48,244 nucleotides of DNA from CAYZMS01 sp964479625 (GTDB lineage: Bacteria > Bacteroidota > Bacteroidia > Chitinophagales > Saprospiraceae), in contig CAYZMS010000029.1 of NCBI GenBank assembly GCA_964479625.1, positions 1-48,244 of the forward strand, written 5' to 3'. A program made the position numbers and the translations under genes. The notes under the pieces are model-generated. The model was not told where the DNA came from. It was given only the letters and a program-made list of their open reading frames with translations, and did not search any database. How positions within the stretch are numbered: the first letter of the stretch is position 1; every line of letters begins with the position of its first letter. Positions 31,413 through 39,881 of the stretch are shown here, in pieces.

Positions 31413-31730
31413 GTAATTGGTTAAAGAGTTAAACAGGGCTGGTTCATTTCTAGCAATGTCTCACAGCGACTCTTGGTTCAGTTGGATCAAAAATAAAATA
31501 AGCTATCCAAGCTGACAAGCTTAATCGCAAGCCCTTCCCGGCAAGCTGGAAGCCTGCTCTTTCCACCTGTATAGCGACAGCGCAAGCCATATCCGGCAAA
31601 GGTTGGAATGAACGCAAGAAAGGATCGGACCTCCATTACCTCATGGCCAAGACACATCAGGTCGGTATGATTGTTCGATATGGGTATTTCTTAGAAAGAT
31701 GCCTTTTCCGGATGCGTCCTTTTTTATTGC
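31413..31730. repeat. 318-bp spacer with a degenerate direct repeat
   Basis: Two copies of CGCAAGCC-N4-CCGGCAA-N3-5-GGAA occur, one beginning at 31526 and the other at 31581 (55-bp offset). A minus-strand frame at 31487-31657 encodes a 56-residue peptide across them, but it is Arg- and Cys-rich with no family I recognise and is probably repeat-derived. The GC content and style differ from the surrounding AT-rich leaders. This may be a small interspersed element or a structured leader for bshC. No second copy is evident elsewhere in the window. Confidence 0.35.
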
Positions 31731-31889
31731 CTACTTTTCTTTTTGTTTTTCAAAGGCATCCTTATCAGCATTAGGTCCTGAATATTTTCTGAACGCAACG
31801 ATCAGGATTACAGCAGGAATACTAATCAGGCAGAGCGTAGTAAAAAGCATCAGTAAATTTGCCTGCAGCCAATCAACTAAATAAAACAT
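31731..31889 (-). CDS. Small single-span membrane protein (52 residues)
   Basis: ATG at 31889 to TAG at 31731-31733 encodes 52 residues. Residues about 11-33 (NLLMLFTTLCLISIPAVILI and on) form one strongly hydrophobic helix, followed by the charged tail RKYSGPNADKDAFEKQKEK. The amphipathic start MFYLVDWLQA and positive residues after the helix are typical of real small inner-membrane proteins. The codons look natural and no larger overlapping gene is credible on either strand. It is upstream of bshC on the same strand but 318 bp away, so co-transcription is uncertain. Function unknown. Confidence 0.65.
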   Translation of the reverse strand: MFYLVDWLQANLLMLFTTLCLISIPAVILIVAFRKYSGPNADKDAFEKQKEK

Positions 31890-32041
31890 TGATTTAGGTT
31901 TTATTGTTAGGACATTTCAAATAATTATAGGTGTTTTTAAAGCTACCTAAATTTGTTTCCTTTACTTTTTTAATTTGGTGAGAAAAGTCAAGTATTCGCA
32001 TTGATTTTTCCTGGGTTCAGGGTCAGAAATACGACTAAGGC

Positions 32042-32800
32042 ATGCCTGATTCAACTTCCAATCCTCCTTTTCGATTCAAGCAATTTGAGATCAAACAGGA
32101 TCGCTGTGCCATGAAAGTGGGCACCGACGGGGTCTTGCTGGGATCTTGGGCAAACATTCGAAATGCCCGTACCATCCTGGATATTGGTAGTGGCACCGGA
32201 CTGATCGCCTTAATGTTGGCACAACGCCAACCAAAGGGTAGGATTGTTGGGGTTGAAATTGATCCCGAAGCCTGCAAACAAGCCCAGGAAAATGCAGCAG
32301 CTTCACCTTTTTCCGACCGATTGGAATTAGTAGAAGCTGCTATTCAAGATTTTTCGAAGGAGGACTCCCGAAAGTTTGACCTGATTGTTAGTAATCCTCC
32401 TTTTTTTTCCGGTGGCGCACTTTCCTTTAGCCAGGATCGCAACAGTGTTCGGCATACCATCAAATTATCCCATGGAGATCTACTCCGCGCCGTACAATAC
32501 CTTTTGGCCCCAGAGGGCCGTTTTTGCCTGATCCTGCCTTTACTGGAGGGCCTCCGCTTCCAGGAGATAGCAGAGACCTACCATTTATATACCTCCAGCA
32601 TTACGGAAGTGATCCCCATTAAAGGTAAACTGGTAGAACGCCTGTTACTGGAATTTCGAAGAGAAGTAAGCGAATGCACCGTTGATCAATTGATTATCAG
32701 GAATAAGACGAATGCGGACTGGAGTGAGGCATTCTGGTCTCTCACCAAGGCTTTTTACCTCGAAAGGGAGAAGGGCTCCGGAGGTCATACGGCAGCATAG
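32042..32800 (+). CDS. trmN6: tRNA1(Val) (adenine(37)-N6)-methyltransferase TrmN6 / YfiC family
   Basis: A 252-residue class I SAM-dependent methyltransferase. The SAM loop is ILDIGSGTGLIALML (45-59), the acidic ribose ligand lies in VGVEIDPEA, and the N6-adenine catalytic motif is SNPPFF (117-122). The N-terminal FRFKQFEIKQDRCAMKVGTDGVLLGSW is diagnostic for YfiC/TrmN6, which methylates A37 of tRNA1(Val) in E. coli. It stands alone after a 152-bp spacer and converges on the outer-membrane barrel gene. Confidence 0.92.
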   Translation: MPDSTSNPPFRFKQFEIKQDRCAMKVGTDGVLLGSWANIRNARTILDIGSGTGLIALMLAQRQPKGRIVGVEIDPEACKQAQENAAASPFSDRLELVEAAIQDFSKEDSRKFDLIVSNPPFFSGGALSFSQDRNSVRHTIKLSHGDLLRAVQYLLAPEGRFCLILPLLEGLRFQEIAETYHLYTSSITEVIPIKGKLVERLLLEFRREVSECTVDQLIIRNKTNADWSEAFWSLTKAFYLEREKGSGGHTAA

Positions 32801-32833
32801 GGTCTGCTGATTGATGGCTCTGTAAATCTTGAA

Positions 32834-34480
32834 CTAGAACCTGGCAGATATACCTATCATGCCGTTTGTACCGAAGACGGGATAGTGTTTCCATCGTTGT
32901 CTGCGGTTGTTGGTCAGGTTATTGATCTGAACAAAACCGGAAATATTGTCAGTGAATTGGTATTCGGCTATGGTCGTCAAATCCAGCAAACCGTTTAGAG
33001 AGCCAGTTTGCCCATCTTCCGTTTTAAAGGGAACACCATTTTCGACATATAATTCCCCCTGCAGACGTAATTTTTGATCGAAAAGCTTCCAGATCGCCCC
33101 TGCCTTAAGGGTGGTGGAAGGAAGGTGCCAGGGCTTATCTTCATTCTCAAGGGTGTAAGCATATTGCTCAAAGGAGCCTAGGAGGTCAAGATTTTCGAAT
33201 AAAGGGATCGTTCCCTGAACACTCAGGGATGCAACCGACCCGGTATCATACACGGTAAAAAAGCGGGGAATGCTATCGTTATTAACCACGAAAAGAGCCA
33301 GGTTGTCTATGGTTTTGTACCCTATTTCTGCCTGATAGGTAATATCCAGAAAGTCGCCTTTTATACCTCCGTAAAAATTGTTGTAGAAACTATTCTCGAG
33401 CTGTATCCTTGACTCCATAAAGGGATTGAAATCAGTCAGGTTCCGAAAGTTGTTTTTGTAAAGTCCTCCTTCCGTCCCAACATAAGCCGTCAAAATGTTC
33501 TCTATAATATTTATTCCGACTTCTGCATCGGGGTAAATGTAGAATTCGTCTTCGTGAGCGGCAAAATTGGCGCCGATCTTGGCCCGGAAACGATCACCAT
33601 GGTAGGTGAAGTTAGGCTGAAGGAAAATGTTGTTCAGACTTTGTTTACCAGTATCCTGATAGGCTGTAAAATCAGTGATCAGCGTAACGCTCAGGGGATG
33701 CTGTTCATCAAACCATTTGGTACCATTTAATTCAATATCAAAACCGTTTTCCCGGGCAGCATAGAAGTCTTCCATGAAATAAAAATCCACCTGGGCGCTA
33801 TAGTTAAAATCAGCTACGGTAAGCTCGCTGTTAAAGATCTTTGCGCGTCCGTGAATGGTGGAAAAACGTTGCCTCACATCCTCTGGTGCATAGGTTAAGT
33901 CGGAATCAAAGTCGTCATCCAGGTCATTATAGCCATAGAAGTAATAAAAATCCCGGCTGTACCCGAGGTCTCCCTCCACGGCAAAGGCGGCGTCGGAGTA
34001 AAAATTGCCATGTAATCCGAGGTTATTATTGGCAAAGCGCTGGTTTTCTACATTTTTATTATTATCAACACTGTGGTGGCGGATATCTAATCCAAAATTG
34101 GCCGACTCCTCGTTTACGAAATCGTAGCTTCCTACCACCAGGATGGCACCGGGCAGGCCCACTCCTAGCCGAGCATAGCCAGGATAGATCTCCTGATTAA
34201 ATTCGGAACGATATCCAAGTGGACGAATCCTGGGTGCTGCGTATTGGATCTGTAATTGGCGGTCACTGAGCTCAACGGGAGGGGCAGCACGCCGACTGGT
34301 GTCGGTGTTCGGTATTTTGGGGGTTAACAAAAAACGTTCTGCATCCAGCAGGCGTGCGTTGAAATCCTTCACCACTTCTACCTGCTCTGTTGGAAGATCA
34401 TTCTGGGCTATAAGGGAAGGGCTGAAAGTTGCCAAACCGATGAGCGCGATCAGAGCCTGTTTAATGCGTTTAAGATCCAT
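32834..34480 (-). CDS. Outer-membrane beta-barrel protein, TonB-dependent-receptor-like without plug
   Basis: I place the start at ATG 34480 (548 residues) because MDLKRIKQALIALIGLATFS gives a good signal peptide ending at LIAQ. In-frame ATG 34504 and TTG 34510 lie upstream. After a short N-terminal segment (VEVVKDFNARLLDAERF) the protein is a run of amphipathic beta strands with aromatic girdles, ending in a terminal Phe (GMIGISARF), the outer-membrane insertion signal. No plug or TonB box is seen. It follows the TPR gene by 26 bp. The pairing is common in Bacteroidota and suggests a secretion or uptake complex, but the cargo is unknown. Confidence 0.8.
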   Translation of the reverse strand: MDLKRIKQALIALIGLATFSPSLIAQNDLPTEQVEVVKDFNARLLDAERFLLTPKIPNTDTSRRAAPPVELSDRQLQIQYAAPRIRPLGYRSEFNQEIYPGYARLGVGLPGAILVVGSYDFVNEESANFGLDIRHHSVDNNKNVENQRFANNNLGLHGNFYSDAAFAVEGDLGYSRDFYYFYGYNDLDDDFDSDLTYAPEDVRQRFSTIHGRAKIFNSELTVADFNYSAQVDFYFMEDFYAARENGFDIELNGTKWFDEQHPLSVTLITDFTAYQDTGKQSLNNIFLQPNFTYHGDRFRAKIGANFAAHEDEFYIYPDAEVGINIIENILTAYVGTEGGLYKNNFRNLTDFNPFMESRIQLENSFYNNFYGGIKGDFLDITYQAEIGYKTIDNLALFVVNNDSIPRFFTVYDTGSVASLSVQGTIPLFENLDLLGSFEQYAYTLENEDKPWHLPSTTLKAGAIWKLFDQKLRLQGELYVENGVPFKTEDGQTGSLNGLLDLTTIAEYQFTDNISGFVQINNLTNNRRQRWKHYPVFGTNGMIGISARF

Positions 34481-34506
34481 TGGTGCTTTTTTAATCCTGA
34501 ACATTA

Positions 34507-37500
34507 TCAATTACCGCCGTTTTGCATATTAAGCTGATTGGAGCCCGAGCTTTCCAAAGGGGAGGTTTGTTGAATTTGGCGATTGATCTCTCCAAGGCGT
34601 CGTTGGGCCTGCTGAACCAATTCGGTGTCTTCGTTATAATTATCCAGTAAGGCTTCCAGGGCGGCCCGGGCGTTATACAAATCTCCTTTATCAGCAAGGA
34701 CTTCGACCAGTAAAAGTACACTTTTAGCCACCCAATAGGGGTAGGCTGAGCTTTCCTGATTGGCTTCCAGGGCCATTTCCTGTGCCTTGTTCAGGTCGCG
34801 TTGATCATAGTAGATGGAAGCGATAAGGTACCGGGCCTCCGCCGTTTGTTCATTATCACTGTTTTGGACTACCCGTTGCAGGGCAGGCAGGGCATTGTTG
34901 TAATCTTTGCTGTCGTAAGCCAGTTTTCCAAGGTAAAAATCAGCGGTAGACTGCTGAGCCATGGTAGCCTGGGGGTTATTGTTGACCCGGCTTGCAAGGT
35001 TGTAAACGGATTGACGGTCACCAAGACGATAAGCGGATCGAAGGGCGCCAAGCTGAGCATCAAAGGTAATGTTCTCATCGTTGGTAGATGTTTCCAGTTT
35101 CGAATAAAGATCGAAAGCCGTTTGGAAGTCGAGTTCGTGGTTGTAAGCAATAATGGCTGCTTTTTGCAACGCTTTCAGGTAGTATTTGCTTGGTCCCTGA
35201 TCCACGACAAACTGGTAGTCCCTCAGGGCTTCTGAATATTGACGTTGAACCGCATAAGACTCGCCCCTATGGTAATGTGCGGTTAGGGCGTTCAACCCAT
35301 TGGGGAAGTTCTTGAGGTAGCTGGTGTAAGCTTGAATGGCTCTGCCATAGTCTCCACTTTCATAACGGGTCTCTGCAGATTTAAAATTAATGGAATCCCG
35401 GACATAGTTGTCCAGCTTATATCCAGGTACTGTTTCGAGGAAAGCAAAATACTCGTTGGGTTGGCCCAGGTCGCGTACGTAAATTTCTTCCATTGCAGCC
35501 AGGGTAAGTTGAGCCTCTTCGGGCTCGGGATTATTCCCGAACACTTGTTTATAATAATTCAGAGCTCCCTGTAAATTCCCCTGATTATAGGTGATGAGGC
35601 CCAAACGGATCAGGGTAGGGTTGACAAGGGAAGAAGTTCTGCGATAATCCCGCAGTAGTTTTTTCAAAGGTACCGAGGCTTGTTGAAGCTTCCCAATTTC
35701 CTGATAGGTGCCTCCCAGCCGGTATAGGGCGTCGTCTGCATAATCAGATTTTGGGAATTGTTCGACCAGGTTTTGCAAGGCAATGATCTCTTCCGTTTTT
35801 CGCCCCCTCAGGCCTTCTACGATGGCCTTTTGGAAAATAGCATAATCATAACCGGGGTATCGTCGGTCGATGGCTTCATCGTAATAGCGAACGGCCTGAT
35901 CATATTGATTGAATTTAAAATAACTATCACCAAGGCGCATAGTTGCATCCCCCAGGAGTTGTTCTTTAATATCTTCACTGGAGATAAACCGACGGTTGTT
36001 GTTGAGAATGTCTACTGTTTGCTGAAAATACTTCTGAGCCTGTCCGTAATCATCAAGTTTAAGGAAGTTATACCCCTGTAAATACATACCGGTTGGGACG
36101 GAGGATTCCTCCGGCAAGGTATTCTGAGTAGCCTGTGCAGTAGCCAGGAATTGATCGGCAAGCCGGATACTTTCGGCGTAATCCTCTTCCCGATTGGCAA
36201 TATCGGCCAGCCAGTATTGTGCAATAGCAGTGGTTTCAGGATTGACAGGAGTTTGCCGTGCTTTTTCAAAGACCGACCTGGCTGCTTCGGTCTTGCCTTC
36301 TGCTAATAATTGGATACCGCGATTTACCGCTACCTTTTGATAGGTGTTCAACAAATTGGGATTATTGTCGAGATTGGGTTGAGATTCCAGAATTTGCAGG
36401 GCCTGCCCGTAGTCCTTGTAGTTGATTAATAGGTCACCAAGGAGTTTTTGAGCCTGCGTGTAATAGGGTGATCGGGGGTCAAAGGTTTGAAGGTCATTGA
36501 CGGCCTCTCTGGAAAAATCCAGCTCATAAGCGAGCTTTGCATAATTAAAACGGGCCTCTTCCTGGATACGCGGATCGTACCCCATGCGTTTGGCATTGCC
36601 AAGTGCGGAAAGGGCGTCGGTTTTTCGACCTAATTTCAGGTAGGCATCTGCCAGGTAATACATAGCGTTTTGACCAAGGGGAGAATCTACGGTCGAAAGG
36701 GGTTTGAGGTTTTCTATCGCCTCCTGATAATTCCCCGTCTGGTATTGGGAGTAGCCCAGTTGGTAAAGCTCTTGCTCAGAAAATTTATTACCGGACCGGC
36801 GGGCTTGGCTAAGGTTTTCCAAGGCCCGTTGATAGTAGGCCCGTGCCTGTTGTTGCCTTTGCTGGGGATTTGCTCCAGGTTGATTTTGCATTTCAGCGAC
36901 TTGTTCAAAATAGGCCTGCCCCAGCAGGAGCTGGATCTGGGCGCGGTTTCGAACCCTAGGGTCGTTTGCAAGCGGTTCTGCATAGTCGATCACCTGCTCA
37001 AAATTGCGTTGAGCAAAATAGATCTGTGTGAGGTAATAGGGAATCTCCTGGCGATAGTCGGGATCGTTTTTGACTACATTAAAGGAATTAGCAGCGTTGA
37101 GGTAGTCCCCTTCAAAAAAATGGCATAACCCCAAATAGTAATTTGAAGGAAGGTAGTAGTCACTTTTGCTATCCTGAGCGGCGTCCCGAAAATAATTTTT
37201 GGCTTTAGGGAAATCCTTATTGACAAAATAGGAGTAGCCCTGTTTAAAGCGCAATTCTTCCCGCTGCCCTTTTGATAGGCCGATCGTTGGGACCTCGGCA
37301 TAATATTCAAGAGCCTTATCGTATTGTCTTTCGTTGAAAAAGTAGTTGGCAACTTCGATCAGGGCCTGATCGAATTCCGGATCCGGTTTATTGGATCGAA
37401 TAAAGTCCAGGGTTGTACGCTCGGCTTCCGGTACCTCCAGGGCAACAGCGCATTTGGCTTTGTAAAAGGTAGCCCGGGTACGAAGGAGGCGGGCCTCGGC

Positions 37501-37713
37501 TTCCTGGATTGGTCTGCTCAATTCCAAGGCCTCCTGGAATTCCCGGCTGGCCGCTGCATAAACCCCCTTGTTGTAGAGTTCAACACCGGATTTATAATGG
37601 CGCAGGCTTTCGGTAAAAATGGTATTTTCCTGGGCTTGTAAGGATGGGAAACCGATGGTCGTAACCAACAGAACCAGCCAGAAAATACGGGCTAGGACTT
37701 TCATGGCGTTCAT
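34507..37713 (-). CDS. Large exported tetratricopeptide-repeat protein
   Basis: I choose ATG 37713 (1068 residues; MNAMKVLARIFWLVLLVTTI is a signal peptide ending at QAQ); a further upstream ATG at 37749 adds 12 residues. The protein is almost entirely TPR-like helical pairs, with repeated signatures such as YNKGVYAAASREFQEALELS, QYDKALEYYAEVP, DFPKAKNYFRDAA, GNYQEAIENLKPL, NQYDQAVRYYDEAI and DYGRAIQAYTSYLKNFPNG. The C-terminal ~60 residues are low-complexity (QQTSPLESSGSNQLNMQNG). It is likely periplasmic and acts as a protein-interaction scaffold for the barrel protein encoded directly downstream. Confidence 0.88.
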   Translation of the reverse strand: MNAMKVLARIFWLVLLVTTIGFPSLQAQENTIFTESLRHYKSGVELYNKGVYAAASREFQEALELSRPIQEAEARLLRTRATFYKAKCAVALEVPEAERTTLDFIRSNKPDPEFDQALIEVANYFFNERQYDKALEYYAEVPTIGLSKGQREELRFKQGYSYFVNKDFPKAKNYFRDAAQDSKSDYYLPSNYYLGLCHFFEGDYLNAANSFNVVKNDPDYRQEIPYYLTQIYFAQRNFEQVIDYAEPLANDPRVRNRAQIQLLLGQAYFEQVAEMQNQPGANPQQRQQQARAYYQRALENLSQARRSGNKFSEQELYQLGYSQYQTGNYQEAIENLKPLSTVDSPLGQNAMYYLADAYLKLGRKTDALSALGNAKRMGYDPRIQEEARFNYAKLAYELDFSREAVNDLQTFDPRSPYYTQAQKLLGDLLINYKDYGQALQILESQPNLDNNPNLLNTYQKVAVNRGIQLLAEGKTEAARSVFEKARQTPVNPETTAIAQYWLADIANREEDYAESIRLADQFLATAQATQNTLPEESSVPTGMYLQGYNFLKLDDYGQAQKYFQQTVDILNNNRRFISSEDIKEQLLGDATMRLGDSYFKFNQYDQAVRYYDEAIDRRYPGYDYAIFQKAIVEGLRGRKTEEIIALQNLVEQFPKSDYADDALYRLGGTYQEIGKLQQASVPLKKLLRDYRRTSSLVNPTLIRLGLITYNQGNLQGALNYYKQVFGNNPEPEEAQLTLAAMEEIYVRDLGQPNEYFAFLETVPGYKLDNYVRDSINFKSAETRYESGDYGRAIQAYTSYLKNFPNGLNALTAHYHRGESYAVQRQYSEALRDYQFVVDQGPSKYYLKALQKAAIIAYNHELDFQTAFDLYSKLETSTNDENITFDAQLGALRSAYRLGDRQSVYNLASRVNNNPQATMAQQSTADFYLGKLAYDSKDYNNALPALQRVVQNSDNEQTAEARYLIASIYYDQRDLNKAQEMALEANQESSAYPYWVAKSVLLLVEVLADKGDLYNARAALEALLDNYNEDTELVQQAQRRLGEINRQIQQTSPLESSGSNQLNMQNGGN

Positions 37714-37939
37714 TTTTTTGGGTGGAGGCGTTTGAAAAAGGACGGCCACCGTTTATCAGTAGTTACTTTTACATCTGGAATTTAAAATATTCCAGTGGCC
37801 TGGCAAATTGCCTTTTTCTAAATATTTAAGGAAAATTAACACTATTGCTTTCTCTAAAGTATCCGACAGGGAAGGCAGCCTAGGTCAGAACGGGCTTTCA
37901 CAAAGAATTAGCCGAATGAAGTAGCGCCCCCTGCAGGCC

Positions 37940-37970
37940 AGCCATCCCCCTCGTTTTGGGAGGAATGGCT
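37940..37970 (-). terminator. Possible terminator after rocD
   Basis: AGCCAT (37940-37945) pairs with ATGGCT (37965-37970), and the inner CCCCCTC/GGGAGGA segment pairs partly. It lies 28-58 bases past the rocD stop on the minus strand and upstream of the TPR gene. There is no U tract, so terminator status is tentative. The rest of the 284-bp spacer shows no gene. Confidence 0.35.
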
Positions 37971-37997
37971 GTTAAAGAAGCTTCCCTATGTCTATCC

Positions 37998-39233
37998 TTA
38001 AAGTGCAAGTATCGTTTTCTCTATGATATCACAGCACTCGTGTAATTGGTCTTCAGTCATGACCAATGGTGGGGCAAACCGAATGATATTCCCATGTGTG
38101 GGTTTTGCCAGGAGCCCATTTTCAGCCAGTGCCAGGCAGATATTCCAGGCGCTTTCACTTTCCTCTTCCTCATCGATCACAATTGCATTCAATAAGCCTT
38201 TACCGCGGACCAGCTTTACGAGCCCTATTCTTTCGACCAGGTTTTCCTGCATTCGTTGTCTGAAGATCTTACCCAGATGATCAGCCTGTTCTGCAAGGTT
38301 TTCATCTTTGACCACCTGCAGCGCCTCCATAGCTACGGCACATGCCAGGGGATTTCCTCCAAAGGTAGAACCATGTTCTCCGGGCTTGATAGTTAGCATG
38401 ATCTCATCACGGGCAAGCGCTGCAGATACGGGGAATACACCTCCTGAAAGCGCTTTGCCCAGCACCAGTATATCCGGTAAAAATCCAAAATGGTCACAAC
38501 AGATCCGCTTACCGGTACGGGCTATTCCGGTCTGAACTTCATCAGCGATAAAAAGCACATTTTTTTCCCGGCACATTTTAAAGGCTGTGGGCAGGTAATC
38601 CTCATCTGGTACGACTACCCCGGCCTCGCCCTGGATGGGTTCTACCATAAAACCGGCGACGTGAGGATCTTCCAGGGCTTTTTCCAGGGCAGGCAAATCG
38701 TTGTAGGGAATGATCTCATAGCCGGGCATATAGGGCCCATACCCACGGGTACTGCTAGGATCTACAGAAGAAGAAATAGCTGCAAGGGTTCGACCCCAGA
38801 AGTTACCACTTACAAAAATGATCTTAGCCTGGTTTACGGGAACTCCTTTTACATCATATGCCCAGCGGCGGCAAAGTTTGACAGCCGTTTCCCCGCCTTC
38901 AACCCCTGTATTCATGGGGAGAACGCGATCATAGCCGAAATATTCAGTGATGAATTGTTCGTAGGGTCCCAACACATCGTTATAAAAGGCCCTGGAAGTA
39001 AGAGTGAGCTTTTTAGCCTGTTCGACCAAAGTATTCACAATTCTAGGGTGGCAATGCCCCTGATTAACGGCCGAATAGGCTGACAGGAAATCATAATATC
39101 TTTTTCCTTCTACATCCCAAAGGTAGACGCCTTCCCCTCGGCTTAACACTCTGGGAAGGGGGTGATAATTATGAGCCCCGTATCGGCTTTCCAAATCCAT
39201 TAGTTCTTGAGAACTATAGGTGGCAGTGTTCAT
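37998..39233 (-). CDS. rocD: Ornithine-oxo-acid transaminase
   Basis: A 411-residue class III PLP aminotransferase converting ornithine and 2-oxoglutarate to glutamate semialdehyde and glutamate. Diagnostic blocks are YGAHNYHPLPRVLSRGEG, DFLSAYSAVNQGHCHPRI, PMNTGVEGGETAVKL, PIQGEAGVVVPD, FIADEVQTGIARTGK and the PLP lysine Lys260 in LVLGKALSGG. Length is normal. It is the last gene of a compact minus-strand run lolD-DUF389-pncA-rocD (gaps of 8-19 bp). It may link to the CtlX-type enzyme of this window through ornithine, by pathway inference. Confidence 0.95.
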   Translation of the reverse strand: MNTATYSSQELMDLESRYGAHNYHPLPRVLSRGEGVYLWDVEGKRYYDFLSAYSAVNQGHCHPRIVNTLVEQAKKLTLTSRAFYNDVLGPYEQFITEYFGYDRVLPMNTGVEGGETAVKLCRRWAYDVKGVPVNQAKIIFVSGNFWGRTLAAISSSVDPSSTRGYGPYMPGYEIIPYNDLPALEKALEDPHVAGFMVEPIQGEAGVVVPDEDYLPTAFKMCREKNVLFIADEVQTGIARTGKRICCDHFGFLPDILVLGKALSGGVFPVSAALARDEIMLTIKPGEHGSTFGGNPLACAVAMEALQVVKDENLAEQADHLGKIFRQRMQENLVERIGLVKLVRGKGLLNAIVIDEEEESESAWNICLALAENGLLAKPTHGNIIRFAPPLVMTEDQLHECCDIIEKTILAL

Positions 39234-39247
39234 ACTTGTATAATTTA

Positions 39248-39862
39248 CTAACTCAACTCCTGCGAGGTGATCAGGTTTGCTCCTTTGGCTTCCATTTCTT
39301 TGAAGGCCTTCTGGGTATCCTCTACCTGAAGGTTGACCCCACGGGTGCCGTCCTTGATCAAATTGGTTTTAAATCCTAATTCAAGTGCATCCAGTACGGT
39401 GAATTTAACGCAATAATCCGCCGCAAGACCAAGAATAAAGACTTCTTTGACTTGTTGCTCCTTTAGAAAATCACCGAGACCAGTAGTCTTCCTGTGGCCA
39501 TTATCAAAAAAGCCGCTGTAGGAATCAATCTCCGGGTCCGTTCCTTTTTGAAAAATATGCTGAATGGCTGAGGTATTTAATTCAGGTACAAATTCCGCAC
39601 CAAAGCTTTCCTGGACACAATGGATGGGCCATAGGATCTGCTCCAGTCCATTCAGGTCAATAATCTGACCGGGTTTTCTCCAGGGGTGATTGGCCGCGAA
39701 GCTTTTATGGTTAGCGGGATGCCAATCCTGAGTAGCCACCACCAATTCGAATCGGTCCATCAGTTGATTGGCAATGGGAATGACCTGGTCTCCCTGTGCA
39801 ACCTCCAGCGCACCTCCGGGGCAAAAATCATTTTGCAGGTCTACCAAGATCAGGGCTTTCAT
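39248..39862 (-). CDS. pncA: Bifunctional nicotinamidase/pyrazinamidase
   Basis: A 204-residue isochorismatase-fold hydrolase that deamidates nicotinamide to nicotinate in the NAD salvage pathway. The catalytic triad is Asp8 (VDLQNDFCPGGAL), Lys106 (QKGTD) and Cys151 (LGLAADYCVKFTVLDAL). The metal-binding segment DWHPANHKSF begins at Asp46. It starts 19 bp after the DUF389 gene and ends 14 bp before rocD. Confidence 0.95.
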   Translation of the reverse strand: MKALILVDLQNDFCPGGALEVAQGDQVIPIANQLMDRFELVVATQDWHPANHKSFAANHPWRKPGQIIDLNGLEQILWPIHCVQESFGAEFVPELNTSAIQHIFQKGTDPEIDSYSGFFDNGHRKTTGLGDFLKEQQVKEVFILGLAADYCVKFTVLDALELGFKTNLIKDGTRGVNLQVEDTQKAFKEMEAKGANLITSQELS

Positions 39863-39881
39863 AAAATGATTGCTTCAAAAG

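Noticed and set aside
31487..31657. Minus-strand 56-residue frame in the bshC leader
   Set aside because: Arg- and Cys-rich composition, spans a direct repeat and has no recognisable family; recorded only as part of the repeat region.
31699..31884. Plus-strand 61-residue hydrophobic frame
   Set aside because: It is the reverse-strand shadow of the 52-residue membrane protein at 31731-31889, which has the better start and tail.
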